Origin: an uncultured Subdoligranulum sp.
GTDB taxonomy: Bacteria > Bacillota > Clostridia > Oscillospirales > Ruminococcaceae
Direction: 5' to 3'
DNA length: 64,000 bases
Assembly (NCBI RefSeq): GCF_963931595.1
Contig: NZ_OZ007030.1
Coordinates: 484,481-548,480, forward strand
The position numbers and the translations under genes are program-made. The notes under the pieces are model-generated. The model worked only from the letters and a program-made list of their open reading frames with translations. It made no database searches and was not told the origin of the DNA. Of this stretch, positions 26,445 to 33,506 are shown piece after piece. Each line of letters opens with the position of its first letter. The first letter of the stretch is position 1.

Positions 26445-28421
26445 ATGACCCGTACAGAGGCGATGGAGTATTACACCAAGGCGCAAAAACAGGGCCAGCG
26501 GGATTACCGGGAAAAGACCGCTGCGGGTCAATCCCCGTTTTTGCCGGTACTGGATGATATCCTGCAGAATGTGGAGGTGGAGAGCCAGCTGCCGCTGGGG
26601 CTGATCGAAGTGCCGCTGGAGCTGGTGATCGGCACCAAGACGGCGGGGCGGACAGCGGCTTTCGCCAGCAATTTCATGCCGCTGCTGGAAGTCAAGACGG
26701 AGTTCGGCAACAAGTGGACAAGCCTGTGCATCGCCCACCTGGAGGAGGGCATCCGGGACCCCATCCGCTGCTTTGAATACCTGGGCCGGTTCTACGTCCA
26801 GGAGGGCAACAAGCGGGTCAGCGTGCTGAAATTCTTTGATGCCAGCAGCGTGCCGGCCAACGTCACCCGGGTGGTGCCCCGCTACAACGAAACCCCCGAA
26901 GTGCGGCTGTATTACGAGTTCATGCGGTACTATCCGCTGATCAAGACCTACGCCCTGCGGTTTACCAAGCCCGGCAGTTTTGCCCGGCTGCAGAAACTGA
27001 TGGGCAAGGGTCCGGAGGAGGCGTGGAGCAACGACGACCGCGCCGACATTCTCTCGCTGTACAACTGGGTGGGCAAGGCCTTCCAGGCCCACGGCGGCGA
27101 TCAGCTGCGCTGCACCACCGGCGATGTGCTGCTGCTGTTGCTGCGGCTGTATGCCCGCAAGGAACTGGCCGACAGCACCCCGGCCGAGCTGAGCCAGAAG
27201 TTGGATGCCCTGTGGGACGATGTGCTGGCCCTGCAGAACGAGGACCCCGTCACGGTCAGCGACAAGCCGGCGGAACCGGCCAAACCCAAGGAGACGCTGA
27301 TCGAAAAGATCCTGCCCGGCATCCGCCCGGCGGCGCCCGCCCACCTGAAGGTGGCCTTTGTCCACGAGCGTACGGCGGAGACCAGCGCCTGGACAAGCCA
27401 GCACGAGTTCGGCCGCAGCCAGCTGGACACCGTGTTTGAGGGCAAGGTGGAGACCGCTGCCTACTTCAACGCCGTGTCGGGCCAGAACGCCGACGAGCTG
27501 GTGGAGCAGGCCATCGCCGAGGGCGCCGACATCGTCTTCACCACCAGCCCCAAACTGGTGGGGGCGTCGCTGCGGGCGGCGGTCAAGCATCCCTCGGTGC
27601 GCATCCTCAACTGCTCCATGGAGATGCCCTACGCCAGCATCCGCACCTATTACACCCGTGTGTACGAGGCCAAGTTCATCACCGGCGCCATTGCCGGGGC
27701 GATGGCCACAGGGGACCGCATCGGCTATGTGGCGGACTACCCCAGCTTCGGTGTGCCTGCCAACATCAACGCCTTTGCGCTGGGGGCGCGGATGGTCAAT
27801 CCCCGCGTCAAGGTGGAGCTGTTCTGGACCTGCCTGCCCCAGCAGGAGGACCCGCTGACGGTGTTCACCCGCAAGGGCATCACGGTGGTTTCCGGCCGGG
27901 ATGCGCCGGTACCGGGGCGTCCGCAGCGGGAGTTCGGCACCTTCCTGATCCGCCCGGGCGGCATGCTGCAGGATCTGGCCACGCCGTTCTGGCACTGGGG
28001 CCAGTTCTATGAGAATGTGGTGCGCAGTGTGCTGGACGGTGGCTGGACCCGGGACAAGTCCGGCACCGACGGCCGCGCCGTCAACTACTGGTGGGGAATG
28101 AACAGCGGCGTCATGGACGTGCTGCTCAGCCGGGAACTGCCCCAGGATGTGCAGCACCTGGCCCGCATTCTGAGGGAGGGCATCATCTCCGGCATGATCG
28201 ATCCCTTTGCCTGCCGGATCACGGCCCAGGACGGCAGCAACAAGAACAGCGGGTTCCACGGCATGGATCTGGAGCAGATCGTGCATATGGACTGGCTCTG
28301 CGACGCCGTGGAGGGCCATGTGCCGGAGTACGATGAACTGGCGGAAGCCTCCCGTGCGATGTATCGCATGCAGGGCATTCACCGGGATCGCCTGCCGGTG
28401 GAGAAGGAGGCCGATCTATGA
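26445..28421 (+). CDS. cytoplasmic BMP-domain protein with ParB-like N-terminal segment
   Basis: A 658-residue protein. In-frame GTG (26418) and ATG (26439) lie upstream, but GGAGGAG is best spaced for the ATG at 26445 (MTRTEAMEYY). The C-terminal half, from about residue 300 (LKVAFVHERTAE), is a basic-membrane-protein type periplasmic-binding fold: GADIVFTTSPKLVGA, YEAKFITGAIAGAMATGDRI, GYVADYPSFGVPANINAFAL. There is no signal peptide or lipobox. The N-terminal half contains YVQEGNKRVSVLKFFD (about 117-132), reminiscent of the ParB/sulfiredoxin-like GxNKRxSxL element. It may be an intracellular ligand sensor; no function is known to me. Confidence 0.75.
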   Translation: MTRTEAMEYYTKAQKQGQRDYREKTAAGQSPFLPVLDDILQNVEVESQLPLGLIEVPLELVIGTKTAGRTAAFASNFMPLLEVKTEFGNKWTSLCIAHLEEGIRDPIRCFEYLGRFYVQEGNKRVSVLKFFDASSVPANVTRVVPRYNETPEVRLYYEFMRYYPLIKTYALRFTKPGSFARLQKLMGKGPEEAWSNDDRADILSLYNWVGKAFQAHGGDQLRCTTGDVLLLLLRLYARKELADSTPAELSQKLDALWDDVLALQNEDPVTVSDKPAEPAKPKETLIEKILPGIRPAAPAHLKVAFVHERTAETSAWTSQHEFGRSQLDTVFEGKVETAAYFNAVSGQNADELVEQAIAEGADIVFTTSPKLVGASLRAAVKHPSVRILNCSMEMPYASIRTYYTRVYEAKFITGAIAGAMATGDRIGYVADYPSFGVPANINAFALGARMVNPRVKVELFWTCLPQQEDPLTVFTRKGITVVSGRDAPVPGRPQREFGTFLIRPGGMLQDLATPFWHWGQFYENVVRSVLDGGWTRDKSGTDGRAVNYWWGMNSGVMDVLLSRELPQDVQHLARILREGIISGMIDPFACRITAQDGSNKNSGFHGMDLEQIVHMDWLCDAVEGHVPEYDELAEASRAMYRMQGIHRDRLPVEKEADL

Positions 28422-29068
28422 AGCTGCTGGCTGTAGCGGACGAAGAGTGCAAGGCGCTGTGGGATTACTACACCCCCGACAAGCTGGAAGGGGTGGAGCT
28501 GATCGTGGGATGCGGGGATCTGAACCGCCATTACCTGGAGTACCTTGCCACGGTGGTGCCGGTGCCGGTGTTTTACGTGCACGGCAACCACGACGAAAAC
28601 TATGACAATCAGCCGCCGGGAGGGGCGGTGTGTATCGATGACGATGTGATCGAATACCACGGCCTGCGCATTGCGGGGCTGGGCGGGTCCTGCCGGTACC
28701 GCACCGGCGCCTGGCAGTTCACCGAGGCAGAGATGAAGAAGCGGGTCAACCGTCTGCGGGGCAAGATCGAGCGGCACCGCGGCCTGGACGTGCTGGTCAC
28801 CCATGCGCCGCTGCACGGCTACGGCGACATGAACGATCTGGCCCACCGCGGTTTCACAGTGTTCCGGGACCTGTTGGACCGCTATCATCCGCAGCTGATG
28901 CTGCACGGCCATATACATATGAATTACGGAGCCAACATCCAGCGGGAGTACCAGTACGGTTCCACCCGCATTGTAAACTGTTATGAGCGGGTCCGGCTGG
29001 ATGTGGAACCGGCACCGCCCCGGCCGCAGCATCGGTTGATGTCGCGCCTGTGGCAGAGAGATTTTTAG
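28418..29068 (+). CDS. calcineurin-like metallophosphoesterase
   Basis: A 216-residue phosphoesterase overlapping the previous stop by four bases (ATGA). Metal-binding motifs appear in order: the first Asp in LLAVADEE (degenerate), GCGDL, YVHGNHDENY, VLVTHAPLHG and LMLHGHIHMNYG. The usual first D-x-H reads D-E-E here, so one metal ligand may differ. The substrate could be a nucleotide or a phosphodiester. The tight coupling to the BMP-domain gene suggests a shared role. Confidence 0.88.
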   Translation: MKLLAVADEECKALWDYYTPDKLEGVELIVGCGDLNRHYLEYLATVVPVPVFYVHGNHDENYDNQPPGGAVCIDDDVIEYHGLRIAGLGGSCRYRTGAWQFTEAEMKKRVNRLRGKIERHRGLDVLVTHAPLHGYGDMNDLAHRGFTVFRDLLDRYHPQLMLHGHIHMNYGANIQREYQYGSTRIVNCYERVRLDVEPAPPRPQHRLMSRLWQRDF

Positions 29069-29087
29069 GGTAAGGAGAAGCACAGTT

Positions 29088-30086
29088 ATGATCAAAATCG
29101 CAGTCTTTGGCGCGGGAACCTGGGGAATTGCCCTGGCGCGCCTGTTGGCGGTCAACGGACGGGATGTTACGGTATGGAGTGCCATCCCCGCGGAGCTCAA
29201 GTCGCTCAGCACCACCCACCGTCACCCCAACCTGCCCGGCATGGTACTGCCGTCCACGATGCACTACACCGCCGATATCGCCGAGGCCTGCGCCAGCAAG
29301 GACATCCTGCTGTTTGCGGTGCCGTCGGTCTTTGTGCGCTCTACGGCCAAAAAGGCGGCGCCCCATATCACCGAAGGCCAGCTGATCGTGGACGTGGCCA
29401 AGGGCGTTGAGGACAAGACGCTGATGACGATGAGCGAGATCATCGAGGACGAGCTGGCCAGACAGAAGCGCCATGCCCGTGTGGTGGCGCTGTCCGGTCC
29501 CACCCACGCCGAGGAGGTGGCCCGGGACATGCCCACCCTGATCGTGGCGGCCAGCGAGGACGAGGAGGCGGCCAAGGCCGTGCAGAAAGCCTTTTCCACC
29601 CCCACCTTCCGGGTCTACACCAACACCGACCGCCGCGGCACCGAGCTGGGCGGCGCGGTGAAGAACGTCATCGCCCTGGCGGTGGGCATTGCCCTGGGCC
29701 TGGGCTACGGCGACAACGCCAAGGCGGCGCTGATCACCCGCGGCAACGCGGAACTGTCCCGCCTGGGCATCGCCATGGGCTGCAAGCCCGAGACCTTCAT
29801 GGGCCTTTCGGGCATGGGCGACCTGATCGTGACCTGCACCAGCATGCACAGCCGCAACCTTCATGCGGGCATGCTGCTGGGCCACGGCAAGTCGGTGGAG
29901 GAAGCCAAGACCGAGGTGGGCCAGGTGGTGGAGGGCATCAACGCCCTGCCCGCCGCCTGCCGTCTGGCCAAAAAGTATAAAGTGGAGATGCCCATCGTGC
30001 AGAGCGTGGACGCCATTCTGGGCGGCCGTCTGGCGGCCGGCAACGCGCTGGCGGCGCTGATGGGCCGCGACCTCAAGCGGGAGTGA
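29088..30086 (+). CDS. gpsA: glycerol-3-phosphate dehydrogenase [NAD(P)+]
   Basis: Makes sn-glycerol-3-phosphate from dihydroxyacetone phosphate for phospholipids. The 332-residue protein starts IKIAVFGAGTWGIALARLLA (nucleotide binding) and carries VDVAKGVEDKTLM, SGPTHAEEVARDMPT, the catalytic Lys region GGAVKNVIALAVGIALGLGY, NAKAALITRG and GLSGMGDLIVTCTS. It follows the phosphoesterase gene by 19 bases. Confidence 0.97.
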   Translation: MIKIAVFGAGTWGIALARLLAVNGRDVTVWSAIPAELKSLSTTHRHPNLPGMVLPSTMHYTADIAEACASKDILLFAVPSVFVRSTAKKAAPHITEGQLIVDVAKGVEDKTLMTMSEIIEDELARQKRHARVVALSGPTHAEEVARDMPTLIVAASEDEEAAKAVQKAFSTPTFRVYTNTDRRGTELGGAVKNVIALAVGIALGLGYGDNAKAALITRGNAELSRLGIAMGCKPETFMGLSGMGDLIVTCTSMHSRNLHAGMLLGHGKSVEEAKTEVGQVVEGINALPAACRLAKKYKVEMPIVQSVDAILGGRLAAGNALAALMGRDLKRE

Positions 30087-30097
30087 GGTGTCCACCC

Positions 30098-30883
30098 GTG
30101 AAAACAGATATCCGGGCCGCATTCTTTGACATTGACGGCACACTGCTGCCCTTCGGCTGGCAGTCCGTGCCGGATTCCACCCGGCAGGCCCTGGCAGCGC
30201 TGCGGGCCGGGGGCATCCGGGTGTTCATGGCCACCGGCCGTCCGCCCATCCATCTGCCGCTGCTGCATGCGCTGGACGGTCTTGTCTTTGACGGCTATGT
30301 GACGATGAACGGCCAGTACTGCTACGGCAGCGACGGCACGGTGCTCTACAGCCACGCCATCGATCCGGCCTCGCTGCGCTCGCTGCTGCCCTTCATCAAC
30401 CGGGAGGGCATCTCGGTGGGCTTTATCGAGAAGGACCGCTCCACCTTCAACCTGATCAACGACCACAGCGCCGAATTCTGTGCCCGGATGCACCAGGGCG
30501 TGGGGGATGTGGCAGGGCGCATCGAGGCGGCGCCCGTCTACCAGCTCTGCGCCTTCCTGCCCGAGGACAAGCAGGAGGGATTCCTGCGCAGCTGCCCCGG
30601 CTGTGTGGCGGTGCGCTGGAACGAGGATTTCGTGGACATTCTGCCGGCAGGCGGCGGCAAGGTGGAGGGGCTGTCCCATGTGCTGGCAGCCCTTGGATTG
30701 ACCCGGGAACAGGCCATTGCCTTCGGCGACGGCGGCAACGACGTGGAGATGCTGCGCTGGGCGGGCATCGGTGTGGCGATGGGCAATGCCTGCCCCGAAG
30801 CCAGGGAGGCCGCCGACTACATCACCGACGACGTGACCGCCGACGGTCTGGCCAACGGACTGTGCCATTTCGGCCTGCTGTGA
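30098..30883 (+). CDS. Cof-type HAD phosphatase
   Basis: A 261-residue HAD-superfamily hydrolase with a class II cap. It starts at GTG 30098 after GAGGTG; an earlier in-frame GTG overlaps the gpsA stop. Motif I is FFDIDGTLLP, motif II MATGRPP, and motif III/IV GDGGNDVEMLRWAGIGVAMG. Relatives dephosphorylate sugar phosphates or flavin/pyridoxal phosphates; the substrate cannot be told. It is cotranscribed after gpsA (11 bases). Confidence 0.92.
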   Translation: MKTDIRAAFFDIDGTLLPFGWQSVPDSTRQALAALRAGGIRVFMATGRPPIHLPLLHALDGLVFDGYVTMNGQYCYGSDGTVLYSHAIDPASLRSLLPFINREGISVGFIEKDRSTFNLINDHSAEFCARMHQGVGDVAGRIEAAPVYQLCAFLPEDKQEGFLRSCPGCVAVRWNEDFVDILPAGGGKVEGLSHVLAALGLTREQAIAFGDGGNDVEMLRWAGIGVAMGNACPEAREAADYITDDVTADGLANGLCHFGLL

Positions 30884-30942
30884 GTTCTTTTCCGCATACC
30901 GTACCATCCCTCTGCGTAGACTATACGCGGGGGGATTTTTCT

Positions 30943-32082
30943 ATGTCGTCCTATGTACAGCGTCTGCGGGCGCGGCTGGCGTCCTGTCCGGCACCGGATG
31001 TGCCCTTTCTGGCCATCCTGCTTATCCTTTTGTGTTACGGCCTGATCATGCTCTTCTCGGCGGGGTACGCGGTGGCCTTCTACCGCCGCGGCGATGCCTA
31101 CACCTACATCCGGCCCCAGCTGCTCTTTGCGGCGCTGGGGGTGGTGGCCATGTACGGGGCCAGCCTCATCGATTACCATATCTGGCACAAACTGGCCTGG
31201 CCCATGCTGGGCCTTTCGCTGGTGCTGCTCACCGTGGTGCTCTTCATGCCGGAGTACAACGGCTGCAAGCGGTGGATCGTGCTGCCCGGCCTGGGCACCC
31301 TGCAGCCCAGCGAGATCGCCAAGTTCTCGGTGGTGCTGGTGTTTGCCCACATCATCTCGCTCAACCATGACCGGATGAAGACCTTCTCCACCGGCGTGCT
31401 GCCCTTCGGCGTCATCCTGGGCACCGTGGCGGTGCTCATGCTGCTGGAACCCCACCTGTCCGGCACGCTGCTCATCCTCTCCATCGGAGCGGTGCTCATG
31501 TTTGTGGGCGGCACCGGGCTCAAATGGTTCGGCATCGCCGGCGGCCTGGGGGTGGGGGCCATCGCGGCGGCGGTCATCGCCCTGCCGGAACTGGTGCCCT
31601 ACGCCACCGACCGTCTTGTCTCCTGGCGGGACCCCTTTGCCGACCCGCTGGGGGAGGGCCACCAGACCATCCAGAGTCTCTATGCCATCGCCTCGGGGGG
31701 CATCGCCGGGCTGGGGCTGGGCAACAGCCGCCAGAAGTATCTCTATGTGCCGGAACCCCAGAACGACTTCATTTTTTCCATCCTCTGCGAGGAGCTGGGC
31801 TTCATCGGGGCGGCGCTGGTGGTGGTGCTGTTCCTGCTGCTGCTTCTGCGGGGTATCTCCATCGCCGTGCGTGCCCGGGATAAATTCGGCGCCCTGCTGG
31901 TGGTGGGCTTTGTGGTGCAGGTGGTGCTCCAGGCCATCCTCAACATCGCGGTGGTGACCAACACCATCCCCAACACCGGCATCAGCCTGCCCTTCTTCTC
32001 GTCGGGCGGCACCAGCCTGATGATGCTGCTGGGGGAGATGGGCATCGTGCTGTCGGTCTCCCGGCAGGCGGATCTGGTGTAA
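30943..32082 (+). CDS. ftsW: FtsW-type peptidoglycan glycosyltransferase (SEDS)
   Basis: A SEDS protein that polymerises glycan strands from lipid II with a class B PBP. The ATG at 30943 (MSSYVQRLRAR) is chosen because it stands right before the first membrane helix and gives the normal length of 379 residues; an ATG upstream lies inside the previous gene. Ten hydrophobic segments are visible, with GCKRWIVLPGLGTLQPSEIA (the conserved loop), QTIQSLYAIASGGIAGLGLG and VPEPQNDFIFSILCEELGFI, and PFFSSGGTSLMMLLGEMGI. No PBP gene is nearby. A second SEDS gene (rodA) is at 46984-48147; this one is assigned as ftsW by its PEPQNDFIF loop, less surely. Confidence 0.88.
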   Translation: MSSYVQRLRARLASCPAPDVPFLAILLILLCYGLIMLFSAGYAVAFYRRGDAYTYIRPQLLFAALGVVAMYGASLIDYHIWHKLAWPMLGLSLVLLTVVLFMPEYNGCKRWIVLPGLGTLQPSEIAKFSVVLVFAHIISLNHDRMKTFSTGVLPFGVILGTVAVLMLLEPHLSGTLLILSIGAVLMFVGGTGLKWFGIAGGLGVGAIAAAVIALPELVPYATDRLVSWRDPFADPLGEGHQTIQSLYAIASGGIAGLGLGNSRQKYLYVPEPQNDFIFSILCEELGFIGAALVVVLFLLLLLRGISIAVRARDKFGALLVVGFVVQVVLQAILNIAVVTNTIPNTGISLPFFSSGGTSLMMLLGEMGIVLSVSRQADLV

Positions 32083-32121
32083 ACTGCCAGCAAATTACGA
32101 CAAAATTTCACAGGGTCACGG

Positions 32122-32150
32122 TTGAATCCCGTGGCCTTTTGCCGTATAAT
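32122..32150 (+). promoter_or_regulatory. promoter of the membrane protein-LCP operon
   Basis: TTGAAT (32122-32127), a 17-base spacer and consensus TATAAT (32145-32150). It rules out the in-frame TTG at 32139 as start of the next gene because that codon is upstream of the transcription start. Confidence 0.8.
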
Positions 32151-32183
32151 GAATCAGTATTTCTAGGAGAATGGGGTGAGGCT

Positions 32184-33506
32184 GTGCCGGAAACGCAAAA
32201 CCGTAAACCGCCCTTTGCGCTGCGGGCGCTGGCGGTCTTCGGCGTGACGATGGTGCTTCTGTTTGTGCTGCTGCTGGGTGCCTGTGCGCTGCCCGGCGGG
32301 CCGGTGCGAACCCACCTGACCGATTCGGCGGCCACCATCGTGGAGGAGGGGCTGTATCCCTCCTATTTCGGATTCAAACTCTTCCAGATGGACAACTACA
32401 CCGACACCCTCATGCTGATGGAGGCGGCATCCGCCGACGAGAGCGACCCCCTCACCGCCATGATGACCAACACCGCCTACAACGTGGACAATTTCGAGAC
32501 GCTGGGGCAGGATCTGGCCACCTACCTGGAGGCCCGCGCGGCGGGCAAGACCGGGGAACAGGCGGGGCTGGAGCCTTTCTCCTATGCGCGGTACTGGCAC
32601 GGGTATCTGATCTGGCTGCGGCCGCTGCTCTGCCTGATGCCCTACAGCGGGGTGCGGGTGGTGCAGTACCTGGTGCTGGCCGGGCTGTTCGCCGCGGTGC
32701 TGGTGCTGCTGCGCCGCCGCGCCGGTGTGTGGGCGGCCGTCTGGTTTGCGGTGAGCCAGCTGCTGGTGACGGTCTTCTGGGTGCCCCACCAGATTCAGTA
32801 TTTCACCTGTTTTGCGGTGGCCTATGCGGGCTGTGCCTGGGTATTGGCCAGGCCCCGCCGCAGCGATACACTCTGCCTGGGGCTGGTGGCCCTGGGTGCG
32901 GTGACGGCCTTCTGTGACCTGCTGGTGACCCCCATCCTGACGCTGGGGCTGCCGCTGACCTGCTGGCTGCTGGAACCCCGGCAGCGGCTGCGCGCGGGCG
33001 GAGCCCAGTGCGCGCTGGCGGTGGGCGGTGCCCTCAGCTGGGGCGCGGGCTACGGCGTCTGCTGGGGCCTCAAGTGGGTGCTGGCAGGTCTCGTGACGGG
33101 CCAGAACATCGTGGCCGACGCGCTGCACCAGATCGGTGTGCGCACGGCCGCCGATACCTGGCACGGCATGGAACTGACCTGGGGCAATATCCTGCAGTTT
33201 GTCTATTCCACCCTGGCGGACCGGGGACTGTTCTGGCCGCTGGTGGTGCTGGCGGTGCTGGCCGTAGCGCTCTTTGCGGGCAGCCTGCGCAGCCGTGCTG
33301 CCCTGGTGCGGGCGCTGCCGCTGGCGCTGACGGCGGTGATGCCGCTGGTCTGGTTTGCGGTGTTGCGCACCCACAGCATCCAGCACGGTTGGTTTACCTG
33401 GCGCGCGCTGGGGCTGACCCTCTTTGCGGGGATGGCCTTCTTGTATTTTGCCTGTGATCTGCGCCTGGCGGCGCGGCGTTTGATGCGAAAAAAGGAAAGT
33501 ATATGA
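32184..33506 (+). CDS. polytopic membrane protein of unknown function
   Basis: A 440-residue protein with roughly ten hydrophobic segments. I take GTG 32184 as start since the promoter ends at 32150; the ribosome site (AGGAGA or GGGG) is imperfect, so the start is uncertain. After the first helix comes an extracytoplasmic stretch of about 110 residues (GGPVRTHLTDSAATIVEEGL and YWHGYLIWLRPLL), then helices separated by short basic loops. The layout, one large outer loop after helix 1, is reminiscent of GT-C glycosyltransferases or related wall-glycan enzymes, but no family was recognised. It overlaps the LCP gene by four bases, which supports a role in the cell envelope. Confidence 0.7.
   Translation: MPETQNRKPPFALRALAVFGVTMVLLFVLLLGACALPGGPVRTHLTDSAATIVEEGLYPSYFGFKLFQMDNYTDTLMLMEAASADESDPLTAMMTNTAYNVDNFETLGQDLATYLEARAAGKTGEQAGLEPFSYARYWHGYLIWLRPLLCLMPYSGVRVVQYLVLAGLFAAVLVLLRRRAGVWAAVWFAVSQLLVTVFWVPHQIQYFTCFAVAYAGCAWVLARPRRSDTLCLGLVALGAVTAFCDLLVTPILTLGLPLTCWLLEPRQRLRAGGAQCALAVGGALSWGAGYGVCWGLKWVLAGLVTGQNIVADALHQIGVRTAADTWHGMELTWGNILQFVYSTLADRGLFWPLVVLAVLAVALFAGSLRSRAALVRALPLALTAVMPLVWFAVLRTHSIQHGWFTWRALGLTLFAGMAFLYFACDLRLAARRLMRKKESI

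Noticed and set aside
23967..28382. A 1471-codon minus-strand open frame opposite the dehydrogenase, CmpB and BMP genes
   Set aside because: Composition is that of antisense frames (His, Gln, Gly rich) and the plus-strand genes have clear motifs and ribosome sites.
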